Position numbers and translations under genes: made by a program. A DNA stretch of 64,000 nt from Pseudomonadota bacterium (GTDB lineage: Bacteria > Pseudomonadota > Alphaproteobacteria > Rhizobiales > Rhizobiaceae): NCBI GenBank assembly GCA_023451735.1, contig JAEXYH010000027.1, forward strand, positions 1 to 64,000. Reading direction: 5' to 3'. Under the pieces are notes generated by a model. That model did no database searches. It saw nothing but the letters and a program-made list of their open reading frames with translations, and had not been told where the DNA came from. This document shows, in pieces, positions 52,558 through 61,740 of this stretch; positions within the stretch are counted from its first letter, which is position 1, and each line of letters opens with the position of its first letter.

Positions 52558-53712
52558 ATGGAAAAACACCGTTTCCAGATGGACGACATGGACGACCTGC
52601 TGCTGAAGATATCGATGGCCCGTGGTCTGGAAGAGATCATGACCGCTGTCAGGTATTCCGCGCGCCGTCTGATCGGCGCCGATGGCCTCGCCTTCATCCT
52701 GCGCGAAAGAAACGAGTGTTTCTATATCGATGAGGATGCGATCCAGCCTCTCTGGAAAGGCCGGCGTTTTCCAATGGAGAACTGCATCTCCGGCTGGGCA
52801 ATGCGGCATTCCGAAGTTGTCGTCATCGACGACATCACCAAGGACCCCCGTATCCCGCAGGACGCCTACCACCCGACTTTTGTCAAAAGCCTCGTCATGG
52901 TGCCATTGCGACCGGGTGACCCGCTTGGCGCAATCGGCGCCTATTGGGCAAAGGTCGGCGCTCCGGCGGACGAAAGCATCTACCGCCTGCAGCGCATTGC
53001 CAATACCGCAGCCGTGGCCATGGCGAATGTGGCCCTTACCAATTCCCTTGCCGAAGCGCGGGATGAAGCGGCGCGCGCCCGCGACGCAATGATCCTTGCC
53101 ATGGCGTCGCTTGCCGAAACACGCGACCACGAGACCGGCGATCATATCCGCCGCACCCAGCATTACGTTCGCGTGCTTGCTGAGGCGCTCACCCGACGCG
53201 AACCGGACAAGACGGGCCTCGACGACGAATTCATCGACCTGCTCTACAAGTCTGCGCCGCTTCACGACATCGGCAAGGTCGGCATTCCGGACCGCATCCT
53301 GCAGAAGCCGGGGCGGCTCGACCGGGCAGAATACGACATCATGAAAACCCATGCCGATCTCGGCCGGACGGCTATTGCCACCGCCGAACGCTATATCGGT
53401 TCAAGCAATCCATTCCTCAGCCTCGCCAAGGAAATCGCGCATTGCCATCATGAAAAATGGGATGGAACCGGTTATCCCCGCGGCCTGAAAGGCGAAGACA
53501 TTCCGCTTGCGGGCCGCATCATGGCCGTCGCGGACGTCTACGATGCGCTGGTGTCCGAAAGGGTCTACAAACCGGCCATGAGCCACGGTGAAGCCGTGGA
53601 CATCATTACAGGCGAGAGCGGGAAACATTTCGACCCGGCGGTGGTTGCCGCCTTCGGCGAGGTGGCACCGCAATTTGCCGAAATCCACCGCCAGTTTTCA
53701 CAGCCGATCTGA
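52558..53712 (+). CDS. GAF-HD-GYP domain protein (cyclic-di-GMP phosphodiesterase family)
   Basis: 384 residues. N-terminal GAF domain (about 15-165; YSARRLIGADGLAFILRERN, GWAMRHSEVVVIDD, RIANTAAVAMANVAL) then an HD-GYP domain with the metal pair His236-Asp237 in APLHDIGKVGIPD, HHEKWDGTGYPRGLKGEDI (GYP motif) and VADVYDAL. Both key motifs are intact, so it should hydrolyse c-di-GMP. AGGTGG sits six bases before the ATG. It is transcribed on its own between ribH and ribE, on the opposite strand to both. Confidence 0.92.
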   Translation: MEKHRFQMDDMDDLLLKISMARGLEEIMTAVRYSARRLIGADGLAFILRERNECFYIDEDAIQPLWKGRRFPMENCISGWAMRHSEVVVIDDITKDPRIPQDAYHPTFVKSLVMVPLRPGDPLGAIGAYWAKVGAPADESIYRLQRIANTAAVAMANVALTNSLAEARDEAARARDAMILAMASLAETRDHETGDHIRRTQHYVRVLAEALTRREPDKTGLDDEFIDLLYKSAPLHDIGKVGIPDRILQKPGRLDRAEYDIMKTHADLGRTAIATAERYIGSSNPFLSLAKEIAHCHHEKWDGTGYPRGLKGEDIPLAGRIMAVADVYDALVSERVYKPAMSHGEAVDIITGESGKHFDPAVVAAFGEVAPQFAEIHRQFSQPI

Positions 53713-53725
53713 GGTCGCCGAACCC

Positions 53726-54340
53726 TCAGGCCTTGGCTGGAAACTCAGCCAGGCGGGCGGCGTAACGCGCCATCGTATCCACTTCGAAATTGATGAAGTC
53801 GCCGGGTTTGCGGTCGCCCCAGGTGGTGACGGCCAGCGTGTGGCGGATCAGCAGGATATCGAAATCCGTGCCGTTGACGGCATTGACAGTCAGCGACGTA
53901 CCGTCGAGTGCGACGGAACCCTTGGGGGCGACGAAACGGGCAAGCTCTTCGGGAGCCCGCAACGTGATGCGCACCGCCTCGCCTTCCGCTTCGACTGCCA
54001 GTATCTCGGCCTTGCCGTCGACATGGCCGGAGACGATGTGACCACCGAGCTCGTCGCCGATCTTCAGCGCCCGCTCAAGATTGATCCGCGTTCCCTTGGT
54101 CCAGGATGCGATCGTCGTCAGGCGCAGCGCCTCTTCCCAGGCTTCCACCTCGAACCAGCGCTCGTTGCTGCCGTCTTCCGGAAGTGTCGTCACGGTCAGG
54201 CAGACGCCGCCATGAGCGATCGAGGCCCCCATATCGATCGTTTTCGGATCGTAGTTGGTGGAGATACGCAGCTTTACGCCCTCGTCCAAGGGCGTGAGTT
54301 CGGAAACCGTGCCGATATCGGTGACAATACCCGTAAACAT
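53726..54340 (-). CDS. ribE: Riboflavin synthase, alpha subunit
   Basis: 204 residues from ATG 54340 (MFTGIVTDIGTVSEL), the canonical start. The two internal Lum_binding repeats are recognisable: MGASIAHGGVCLTV and the second copy GSVALDGTSLTVNAV, each with the substrate-binding motif. Converts two lumazines to riboflavin. ribD's stop overlaps this ATG at 54340, so the two are coupled. The longer frame up to 54400 overlaps ribD and is unlikely. Confidence 0.97.
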   Translation of the reverse strand: MFTGIVTDIGTVSELTPLDEGVKLRISTNYDPKTIDMGASIAHGGVCLTVTTLPEDGSNERWFEVEAWEEALRLTTIASWTKGTRINLERALKIGDELGGHIVSGHVDGKAEILAVEAEGEAVRITLRAPEELARFVAPKGSVALDGTSLTVNAVNGTDFDILLIRHTLAVTTWGDRKPGDFINFEVDTMARYAARLAEFPAKA

Positions 54341-55428
54341 CAAAGGTCTCTTTCGTATTCGTAGTTGCGGTCTGCACCGAAACGGCCCTGCCGCACGCAC
54401 TTAAATCCAGCCGGAATATCGGATGGCGTGGCGGGCGATTCAATGCCACCCATGCCGACAATCATGTCGGACTGAGCAAGCACAAGACGGTCGACCAGCC
54501 CGGCCTCAAGGAAGTTGCGCGCCACATGGGCACCGCCCTCGACCATGAGAGAAGAAATTCCGCGCGTGGCGAGATTGGCGAGAAGATCTTTCAGATCTGC
54601 CGCCTGGAGGATTTCGACACCGGCCGACATCAGCGCCCGCAGTCGTTCCTCGTTCGATGGATGGGTTTCGCAGAAAGGATCGGTGACAGCAACGACGGGC
54701 ACGGTAGCGGTCGATTTGACCAGCTTCGATGACAGCGGCAATTCCAGCCGGCGATCGAGAATGATCCTGAGCGGTGAGCGTTTCTGAAGTCCCGGCAAGC
54801 GCACGGTCAACTCAGGATCATCGACAAGCGCCGTACCGATACCGACGAGGATAGCATCGTTTTCGGCCCGCATCATATGGACCTGGGCACGCGATTGGGG
54901 ACCGGTGACGACCAGTTCCTCGCCCCGGCGGCCGAGCATTCCATCGGCGGAAAGAGCAAGTTTCAGAGTCACATAGGGCCGTCCCCTCGTCTGGCGCGAG
55001 AGGTAGGCGGCCAGGACCCGGCGTCCTTCGTCTTCCATAAGGCCGGTTTCGACAGTGATGCCTGCTTCGCGCAGGATGCCGAAACCACGGCCGGAGACGC
55101 GCGGATCAGGATCGTTCAGGCAGACGACGACTCGGGAGACACCGGCCGCGACCAGCGCATTGGCACAGGGTGGTGTGTGCCCATAATGTGAGCATGGTTC
55201 GAGGGTGACATAAACGGTTGCCCCCCTCGCCTTTTCACCGGCGACGGCCAGTGCCTGGGTTTCTGCATGGGGCCTGCCGCCGACGGCAGTCACGGCCTGA
55301 CCGACGATTGCTCCGTCCCTGACGACGATGCAGCCGACGGAAGGATTGGTGACCGTCAAACCGGTGTGCCACTGCGACAGCCGCAATGCGGCTGCCATGA
55401 AACGCCGGTCGTCGGCAGCGCCCGTCAA
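54340..55428 (-). CDS. ribD: Bifunctional pyrimidine deaminase / reductase RibD
   Basis: 362 residues. The N-terminal cytidine-deaminase-like domain has the zinc site GRPHAETQAL and PCSHYGHTPPCANAL; the C-terminal reductase domain has GRPYVTLKLALSADGMLG and SLMVEGGAHVARNFLEAGLVD. Catalyses the second and third steps of riboflavin synthesis. It overlaps nrdR by four bases (ATGA) and ribE by one, giving the tightly coupled order nrdR-ribD-ribE. Confidence 0.97.
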   Translation of the reverse strand: MTGAADDRRFMAAALRLSQWHTGLTVTNPSVGCIVVRDGAIVGQAVTAVGGRPHAETQALAVAGEKARGATVYVTLEPCSHYGHTPPCANALVAAGVSRVVVCLNDPDPRVSGRGFGILREAGITVETGLMEDEGRRVLAAYLSRQTRGRPYVTLKLALSADGMLGRRGEELVVTGPQSRAQVHMMRAENDAILVGIGTALVDDPELTVRLPGLQKRSPLRIILDRRLELPLSSKLVKSTATVPVVAVTDPFCETHPSNEERLRALMSAGVEILQAADLKDLLANLATRGISSLMVEGGAHVARNFLEAGLVDRLVLAQSDMIVGMGGIESPATPSDIPAGFKCVRQGRFGADRNYEYERDL

Positions 55429-55916
55429 GAACCGTCTCCGGTTTCCAGCCCCGGGTCGCGGGCAAGCTTGGCGTTGATCTCCTCGATAACCTTCTCGAAA
55501 TCCTCCGCGTGGGAGAAATCGCGATAGACCGAGGCGTAGCGAACGAAGGCAACGTCATCGAGGCTTTTCAGGGCTTCGAGAACCTGGAGGCCGATCTGCT
55601 CGGACGAGATTTCAGCCTCGCCAGAGCTTTCAAGACGGCGGACAATGCCGGACACGGCGCGTTCGATACGATCGGCATCGACCGGCCGCTTGCGCAGTGC
55701 GATCTGGAAGGAGCGGACGAGCTTGTTGCGATCGAAAGGCGCCTTGCGGCCGGTCTTCTTCAGCACCATCAGTTCGCGCAATTGCACGCGTTCGAATGTT
55801 GTGAACCGACCGCCGCAATCCGGGCAGATGCGACGCCGGCGGATGGAGGTGAAATCCTCCGCCGGACGCGAATCCTTGACCTGGGTATCTTCAGAGCCGC
55901 AGAAAGGGCAGCGCAT
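55425..55916 (-). CDS. nrdR: Transcriptional repressor NrdR
   Basis: 163 residues: zinc ribbon CPFCGSEDTQVKDSR...CPDCGGRFTTFERV followed by an ATP-cone (VLKKTGRKAPFDRNKLVRSFQIAL, ALKSLDDVAFVRYASVYRDF). It senses nucleotide pools and represses ribonucleotide reductase genes. Ten bases upstream is the glyA stop; the three downstream genes are coupled with it. Confidence 0.97.
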   Translation of the reverse strand: MRCPFCGSEDTQVKDSRPAEDFTSIRRRRICPDCGGRFTTFERVQLRELMVLKKTGRKAPFDRNKLVRSFQIALRKRPVDADRIERAVSGIVRRLESSGEAEISSEQIGLQVLEALKSLDDVAFVRYASVYRDFSHAEDFEKVIEEINAKLARDPGLETGDGS

Positions 55917-55925
55917 CGGCTCTCC

Positions 55926-57215
55926 TTAGAGGTAGGGGTACATCGGGAAACGATCGGTCAGGCCGACGACCTTTTCGCGAACGGCAGCTTCGACGGCAGC
56001 ATTGCCCTCATCGGAATTGGCCGTCTTCAGGCCGTCGAGAACCTCGACGATGAGATTACCGATTTCCTTGAACTCGGCTTCCTTGAAACCACGTGTCGTG
56101 CCGGCCGGCGTGCCGAGACGGACGCCCGAGGTGACGAAAGGCTTTTCCGGGTCGAAGGGAATGCCGTTCTTGTTGCAGGTGATGTAGCCACGTCCGAGAG
56201 CGGCCTCGGCGCGCTTGCCGGTGGCGTTCTTCTTGCGCAGGTCGACCAGCATCAAGTGGTTGTCGGTGCCGCCCGAGACGATATCGAGACCGCCGGCAAC
56301 CAGCGTTTCCGACAGCGCCTTTGCGTTCTTGACGATCTGGGCTGCGTAATCCTTGAATTCCGGCTGCAGCGCCTCGCCAAAGGCGACGGCCTTGGCGGCG
56401 ATGATGTGCATCAGCGGGCCGCCCTGCAGGCCGGGGAAAACGGCCGAATTGAACTTCTTCGCCAAATCCTCGTCGTTGGTCAGGATCACGCCACCGCGCG
56501 GGCCGCGCAGCGACTTGTGGGTCGTGGTCGTGGCAACATGGCAATGCGGGAACGGCGACGGATGCTGGCCACCGGCAACGAGACCGGCGATATGGGCCAT
56601 ATCGACCATCAGGTAGGCGCCGACTTCATCGGCAATCTCGCGGAAACGCTTCCAGTCCCAGATGCGGGAGTAAGCGGTGCCGCCAGCGATGATCAGCTTC
56701 GGCTTGTGTTCGCGTGCTTTGGCGGCAACGTCGTCCATGTCGAGCAGGTTGTCGTCTTCACGCACGCCGTAGGACACGACGTTGAACCACTTGCCGGACA
56801 TATTGACCGGCGAACCGTGGGTCAAGTGACCGCCCGAGTTGAGATCAAGGCCCATGAACGTGTCGCCCGGCTGCAGGAGCGCCAGGAACACGGCCTGGTT
56901 CATCTGCGAACCGGAGTTCGGCTGGACGTTGGCGAAGTTGACGCCGAACAGCTTCTTGGCACGCTCGATGGCAAGTTCTTCGGCAATATCGACGAACTGG
57001 CAGCCGCCGTAATAACGCTTGCCCGGATAACCTTCCGCATACTTGTTGGTCATGATCGAACCCTGCGCTTCGAGGACGGCGCGGGAAACGATGTTTTCGG
57101 ACGCGATCAGCTCGATCTCGTGGCGCTGGCGACCGAGCTCCTTCTGGATCGAGCCGAAGATTTCCGGATCTGTTTCGGCAAGCGGGCGGGAGAAGAAGGC
57201 TTCGGTATTCGACAT
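55926..57215 (-). CDS. glyA: Serine hydroxymethyltransferase
   Basis: 429 residues from ATG 57215, with GAGGAGC upstream. PLP-binding lysine in TTTTHKSLRGPRGG; also LIASENIVSRAVLEAQGS, NKYAEGYPGKRYYGGC and NVQPNSGSQMN. Interconverts serine and glycine, supplying one-carbon units. First gene of the glyA-nrdR-ribD-ribE group, a typical alphaproteobacterial order. The longer frame to 57299 lacks support. Confidence 0.98.
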   Translation of the reverse strand: MSNTEAFFSRPLAETDPEIFGSIQKELGRQRHEIELIASENIVSRAVLEAQGSIMTNKYAEGYPGKRYYGGCQFVDIAEELAIERAKKLFGVNFANVQPNSGSQMNQAVFLALLQPGDTFMGLDLNSGGHLTHGSPVNMSGKWFNVVSYGVREDDNLLDMDDVAAKAREHKPKLIIAGGTAYSRIWDWKRFREIADEVGAYLMVDMAHIAGLVAGGQHPSPFPHCHVATTTTHKSLRGPRGGVILTNDEDLAKKFNSAVFPGLQGGPLMHIIAAKAVAFGEALQPEFKDYAAQIVKNAKALSETLVAGGLDIVSGGTDNHLMLVDLRKKNATGKRAEAALGRGYITCNKNGIPFDPEKPFVTSGVRLGTPAGTTRGFKEAEFKEIGNLIVEVLDGLKTANSDEGNAAVEAAVREKVVGLTDRFPMYPYL

Positions 57216-57353
57216 GGACGAGGCTCCTCGAACGGGATGGCGGGCAGTGTGACGCGTCTTAGCGCTCCGCCCGTTGAAGGGCAAGACGAGGAGCGACATT
57301 TGCGCGCTCTGCCGCGGTATCGCGGGCGCTATGTCCCGTCTCTTTGTAATCAG

Positions 57354-58430
57354 TCAGATTTTCAGGCCGAGGAACTGAAATGCCGGCGACGGCTTGAAGT
57401 CCTTCGTCGCATCGCCCGAATAGGTGTGGTCCTGGTTCTCTCCGAGGTCCAGCCTCGTCACCTTGCCGGTCTCGGCGGAAAAATCGATCGCCTTGAGATC
57501 GACCCAGAACGTGTTGGGCGTCAGTGCGGATTCAAAGAAGTAAAGTTTGCGCTTGTGGTCAAAGACGGTGCGCCAGCGTGTCGAGGAAATGTTCGGCTCT
57601 TCGGGGGTATTCAAGCCGAACGGAACGGAAACATTGCGTATGACGCTGAATACGCTGGCAATCGAGCGGTTTGGATCCTCGAATTTCGGGATGGCGTTGA
57701 CGTAGAAGGATGCGCGGGCGAAGCGGTCTGCCGCGCGGTTGGTGCCGGGCAGCATGACGGTGCCGCCGATCTGCTTCCAATAGGCATTCAGCGCCAGTTG
57801 CTGGTCGAATATCGGCGAATTGGTCATCACCTGATACTGGCGACCGTGATGGATGACCTGCTTGCCGCCGATATATTCCACGATGGCGCTGTCACCCGAG
57901 GCGTCGGAAATCGACAGGTGCAAGGTCGTCAGGCGGTTTTCGCCTGGAACATTGTCGGTGACGATGGTGAAAGGCTGTTTTTCGAGCGCCGCAATCGCCT
58001 CTTCCACCGTCGCAAAATTGTCGAGAACGTATTGCGCCCAGGCAGCGATCGTGAGCCCCGGCTTGCTGTCCTTGCCGAAGGGCGGATATTCGGATTCGAC
58101 CAGCCATAACAGGTTCGCGGACAGCCCCGCCTCGTTGACGCCATCGGTCGTCGAGACATCGTAGCCCGTCGCAACGACGCTACCATATCTGGATTTCCAC
58201 TTGATCGAATTCGGCCCCGCCTCCCCTGTCCGCTCCATGCCCTTGGGCAGAACGTAGAGGTTGGTCATCACATCGCTTTTCCAATCCATGGAACGCGCCG
58301 TAATGATCTGCCCGTGAACGCCATGATAGACGAAGCGGGTGCAAGCCTCTGCGGCGCTGGCGATACAAAGGCTCGATACTGACAAGACAAGAGTGGCCGC
58401 ACGAACGGCATTGGCTGGCGAGAACATCAT
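57354..58430 (-). CDS. Choloylglycine hydrolase / penicillin V acylase-like amidase (periplasmic)
   Basis: 358 residues. The signal peptide ends ASAAEA and is followed directly by Cys in EACTRFVYHG, so cleavage would expose the N-terminal nucleophile Cys of the Ntn-hydrolase fold. Typical motifs: ITARSMDWKSD, GVNEAGLSANLLWL, TIVTDNVPGENRLTTLHLSISDASG and NSPIFDQQLALNAYW. Members hydrolyse linear amides (bile salts, penicillin V, acyl-homoserine lactones in some bacteria); the substrate here is unknown, AHL or N-acyl amino acids being possible. Next to an outer-membrane protein gene, 35 bases away. Confidence 0.88.
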   Translation of the reverse strand: MMFSPANAVRAATLVLSVSSLCIASAAEACTRFVYHGVHGQIITARSMDWKSDVMTNLYVLPKGMERTGEAGPNSIKWKSRYGSVVATGYDVSTTDGVNEAGLSANLLWLVESEYPPFGKDSKPGLTIAAWAQYVLDNFATVEEAIAALEKQPFTIVTDNVPGENRLTTLHLSISDASGDSAIVEYIGGKQVIHHGRQYQVMTNSPIFDQQLALNAYWKQIGGTVMLPGTNRAADRFARASFYVNAIPKFEDPNRSIASVFSVIRNVSVPFGLNTPEEPNISSTRWRTVFDHKRKLYFFESALTPNTFWVDLKAIDFSAETGKVTRLDLGENQDHTYSGDATKDFKPSPAFQFLGLKI

Positions 58431-58465
58431 TACTCACTCCCCTGCAGACAAATGGATAAGAACAA

Positions 58466-59302
58466 TCAGAAGCGCATGGACAACCCAACGACCGGGCCAT
58501 GCTGGGTGACATCCCAGCGAAACTTGTTCACACCCGTGAAATCGTCGTTTTCGTAATCCTGATAGAGCGCCCGGTAGCCGAACCTGAGGATGGTCGGGCG
58601 GCCAAGCATCATGGTGCGATACCCCAGATAGGTCTGTGCATTGACACTGAGCCGCGAGCCGACCCCAAAACCACCGACATCGGCTTCGGCAAACAGGTTC
58701 CAGCGCTCCGTCAGATCGGCATTCATGCGCAGGCCGATGAAAGGATCAGTCCAATCCGCGCTTTTCGAGGCGCTCAGGCCGGGCACGGAAGCTTCGGCCT
58801 CAAGCTTGGTCCAGCGAAGACCGGCCGTCGGTTCGATCGACAACGTTCGCGGGCGTGCGAAAACGGTCTCGCCGCCGAGCTCGATCTCGTAGGCCTTGAA
58901 GAACGCGCCGGCAGCCAGAGAGGTCGTGCGGATCTTCAAGCCAATCTCGTTTTGCAACAGCTCTTCGTCTTGCGAGGTGCGCACATGCTGAGCGTCGAGA
59001 TAAAAGCCCCATTGCCCGTTCGTCACTTCGATATTGCCCATCAGCACGAAATCGAGATGGTCGAAGACGTCGGAAAACGGCACGTCCACATCGGTGTCGA
59101 ATCCCGCCAGAGAGCCATTGCCCTCAAGCGACGCCGCCCAGGCATAGGGACTGACGATCACAGCCCATTCCCGTTCCGGCTTTCGCTGCTCGGGGGCAAT
59201 CCGGGCCTCGTCGAAATCAGCCGCAGCGGCTGTGAAAGACATGAACAACGATGCAACGGCCAGCAAGGCTGCGCCACGAATGAGCAACAGGCACCGGGTC
59301 AT
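58466..59302 (-). CDS. Outer-membrane beta-barrel protein, unknown function
   Basis: 278 residues from ATG 59302, with GGAGAT upstream. The signal peptide (ALLAVASLFMSFTAAAA) precedes a barrel-like pattern of alternating polar/aromatic strands (for example WAVIVSPYAWAASLEGNGSLAG, FLYLDAQH-like WGFYLDAQHVR) and ends VVGLSMRF with a terminal Phe, as required for outer-membrane insertion. It resembles generic rhizobial opacity/porin-like proteins. Probably in one transcript with the amidase gene downstream (35 bases). Confidence 0.8.
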   Translation of the reverse strand: MTRCLLLIRGAALLAVASLFMSFTAAAADFDEARIAPEQRKPEREWAVIVSPYAWAASLEGNGSLAGFDTDVDVPFSDVFDHLDFVLMGNIEVTNGQWGFYLDAQHVRTSQDEELLQNEIGLKIRTTSLAAGAFFKAYEIELGGETVFARPRTLSIEPTAGLRWTKLEAEASVPGLSASKSADWTDPFIGLRMNADLTERWNLFAEADVGGFGVGSRLSVNAQTYLGYRTMMLGRPTILRFGYRALYQDYENDDFTGVNKFRWDVTQHGPVVGLSMRF

Positions 59303-59427
59303 TCGCGATCTCCGCCCCAATCGGAGAGCTTAGATTAGCTGCAGCGCATTTGAAAGCAAGATAAAACAGAGCGACGATCATATTCTCAACAGCCCCTGCT
59401 CCGCCGGAACGGCCAAAGCAGAAACAG

Positions 59428-59454
59428 AAAGGCCGGGCGATTGCCCGGCCTTTT
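59428..59454 (-). terminator. Rho-independent terminator of the L,D-transpeptidase gene
   Basis: 8-bp stem GGCCGGGC (59431-59438) / GCCCGGCC (59443-59450) with loop GATT. AAA on the left reads as a T tract on the minus strand; TTTT on the right gives possible action from the left side as well. Confidence 0.8.
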
Positions 59455-59474
59455 CCAGAGACGTCTTGCGCCGA

Positions 59475-60806
59475 TTATTGCGGCAGCATGTCGCTTTCGG
59501 TGAGCGCGCCCTGTCGCTGTTCGATACCGGTCGTGGTCTGCAGCGCGAGCTCCTGATTGCCATCCTTCTGATAGATGTCGTCGCGGAACTGCACAACCTG
59601 GTCCTTTGCCGACCATGCGGTGACATAGACGATGTAGACAGGCACTTCCTGGGCCAGCTTGATCGGGTTGTTCTGACGGGCCGCGATCACACGCTCGATA
59701 TCCTGACGCGACCAGCCTGGTGTGTCGCGCAGCAGCCAGGTAATCAGGTCGCGGACGTTCTGGATACGCATGCAGCCGGAGGATTCGAAACGCATCAGCT
59801 TGTTGAACAGGCCCTGCTGCGGCGTGTCGTGCATATATTCGTTGTTCGGATTGTGGAAGTTGATCTTCGTCGAGGCCATCGCGTTGATCTTGCCCGGATC
59901 CTGGCGGAACATGAAATTCGGCGCCTTGGGCGCGAACCAGTCAACCGTATCCGGCGCCACTTCCTGGCCACGACCGTCAATAAGACGGATATTGTTGCGC
60001 GTCAGATAGGTCGGATCCTTGCGCATCAACGGAACGATGTCCTTTTCGACGATCGAACGTGGCGCAGTCCAGTAAGGGTTAAGGATGACTTCGTAAATCT
60101 TCGAGTTGATCGCATGCGTCGGGCGGTCGATACGACCGACAACGGCATTGGTGCGCAGTGCAACGCGATCACTTTCAACGGCTTCCACATAGGCGGCCGG
60201 AATGTTCACCATGACGTAACGCGAACCCAGATCGCCGGACATAGACTGGAGGCGAACGAGATTGGTCTCCAGCTGCATCAGGCGGGTCTGGGCGGGAACG
60301 TTCATCGCCTTCAGCGAGAATTCACCAAGGACACCGTCAGCAGGCAGACCGTGCCGCGCCTGGAAGCGCTTAACCGCGCCGTCGACATAGCTGTCAAAGG
60401 CATTCGACATGCCAGCGGACTGATCGAGGTCACCAGCGATCATCAGACGACGGCGCAGGTTCTGGACGGCCGGATCGGCGACACCGAGCTGAAGACGGGT
60501 AGAGGAATTTACTTCCGGCCAGCCGCCGTTCGATACGATCTGCTGGTAGCCGTAAATGGCCTGCTGGATGTTGGCCGGGCCTTCCGGTCCGAGAACCGGA
60601 TTGTTGGAGACGACGCCGACGGCCGTGCGCGAACCGCGCGCATCGAACTGGTCATCCCAGCTGCCGCGCCGCGGTGCGTTGATGAGAGAGTCGATCGGGC
60701 TTTGAGCAAGTGCCGGAGCAGCCAAAGCCGCAGCACCCACAGAAACGGCCGAGCGCAACAGCGCGCGGCGAGACAACACTTCAGGTCCGATCTTCTTCGA
60801 CATCAT
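59475..60806 (-). CDS. L,D-transpeptidase (YcbB/LdtD-like), LdtR-associated
   Basis: 443 residues. N-terminal SRRALLRSAVSVGAAALAAPALA could be a Tat or Sec signal. A peptidoglycan-binding domain (ADPAVQNLRRRLMIAGDL...VDGAVKRFQARHGLPADGVLG) precedes the YkuD catalytic domain with active-site Cys in MRFESSGCMRIQNVRDLI and the upstream His of EYMHDTPQQGLF. It makes 3-3 crosslinks in peptidoglycan. In Liberibacter and Sinorhizobium the regulator LdtR controls such a gene (ldtP); an LdtR homologue lies 1 kb away on the same strand here, supporting this being the counterpart. Confidence 0.93.
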   Translation of the reverse strand: MMSKKIGPEVLSRRALLRSAVSVGAAALAAPALAQSPIDSLINAPRRGSWDDQFDARGSRTAVGVVSNNPVLGPEGPANIQQAIYGYQQIVSNGGWPEVNSSTRLQLGVADPAVQNLRRRLMIAGDLDQSAGMSNAFDSYVDGAVKRFQARHGLPADGVLGEFSLKAMNVPAQTRLMQLETNLVRLQSMSGDLGSRYVMVNIPAAYVEAVESDRVALRTNAVVGRIDRPTHAINSKIYEVILNPYWTAPRSIVEKDIVPLMRKDPTYLTRNNIRLIDGRGQEVAPDTVDWFAPKAPNFMFRQDPGKINAMASTKINFHNPNNEYMHDTPQQGLFNKLMRFESSGCMRIQNVRDLITWLLRDTPGWSRQDIERVIAARQNNPIKLAQEVPVYIVYVTAWSAKDQVVQFRDDIYQKDGNQELALQTTTGIEQRQGALTESDMLPQ

Positions 60807-61392
60807 TCAATCCATCTGATCCCTGTCAACATGACAGCGCTACAGGGATATGGTTAAGAAAGGCGCAAACCAAGCAGGCGCCCTTTCGGCCCGCCCTGCT
60901 AACCGGCAAAGCCACGTTTTACCAATTGCTTGAACAAGCCCGGTCCCATAGCAATATGGCCAATTCGTGTCAGCCCATGAAGGGTCACCAAGCCGTGTTA
61001 TGCTGTGACTTTTCTGCCCTGTCGCAAGAAGCCCTTTTTCAATGCATGGGCGAACTTCCGCAAGGAGGCTCGGCGCCTCCAAAGTGCGCGCCGATCCGGA
61101 CCGATTGAACGAAGCTGGTGCGAACATTCAGCAATCATTCCCGCGGCGAAACAAGCCTTCAAAGCGCCGCGATGGCGGCACCGCAAAAAGCGGATTCGGG
61201 TGCCTGGTGAATGAACCGGCGTCTTACGGTATTGCGCTTTAGGAAGCTTTCCGCAAAACAGGCTCCCATCGAAGAATCAACGTGCAGGCGAACAATCGCT
61301 CTGCGAAAGGTTGTGTCGTAACAAGCGCCAGTTTCAAGCAAGGCGGTAAAAGTAAAGTCTGTGACTTAGAAATGTGAGGGCGGAGGAATTAC
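60807..61392. other. Unexplained intergenic region
   Basis: Nearly 590 bases between the L,D-transpeptidase gene (leftward) and the small gene (rightward). Several overlapping reading frames of 60-95 codons exist on both strands, without ribosome sites, domains or codon-like composition, so I call none. It may hold both promoters and perhaps an untranslated RNA. Confidence 0.45.
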
Positions 61393-61593
61393 ATGCAGTG
61401 GAAACCGATAAACACTCTCATTCCAAACAAGCTCGTCTTTCTATTATTCGATCATCTTGAGAGTGCTCAGTGGGTCGGTTACGTCAACGAAGACGGCATT
61501 TGCGAATGGCCGGATAAGGTCCGCGGATATCGTCCGACGGGTTGGCAGGAAGTGATTGTCGATCTGACCCGCATCAAGGCCATCGGCGGCTGA
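61393..61593 (+). CDS. 66-residue protein, unknown function
   Basis: ATG 61393 is preceded by GGAGGA about seven bases upstream. Sequence MQWKPINTLIPNKLVFLLFD, then WVGYVNEDGICEWPDKVRGY and GWQEVIVDLTRIKAIGG; the tryptophan- and proline-rich pattern recalls DUF551-like short proteins, but the match is weak. The strong terminator after it and the clean ribosome site support a real gene. Between the L,D-transpeptidase and ldtR genes but on the opposite strand. Confidence 0.72.
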   Translation: MQWKPINTLIPNKLVFLLFDHLESAQWVGYVNEDGICEWPDKVRGYRPTGWQEVIVDLTRIKAIGG

Positions 61594-61620
61594 TCGCCCA
61601 AGCTATCAAGAAAACAAACG

Positions 61621-61661
61621 AGCACAACGGAGCGTAGGCCTTACGCTCCGTTGTGCTTTTG
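61621..61661 (+). terminator. Rho-independent terminator of the 66-residue gene
   Basis: Perfect 16-bp stem (61621-61636 / 61642-61657), loop GGCCT, followed by TTTTG; the strongest hairpin in the window. Confidence 0.9.
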
Positions 61662-61740
61662 TGCGTCACCGCATGACTGGAGGAAATGAGGAACGCCAAG
61701 CCCTTAGTGGTTTAAAGGCAGATCGCTATTCCTGACGGAT

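Noticed and set aside
55509..58109. 866-codon plus-strand reading frame spanning nrdR, glyA and the amidase
   Set aside because: It runs across three real minus-strand genes and their gaps, with no domain content; open by chance in GC-rich DNA.
60840..61242. Several overlapping 60-95 codon frames before the 66-residue gene
   Set aside because: They conflict with each other on both strands and none has a ribosome site or domain.
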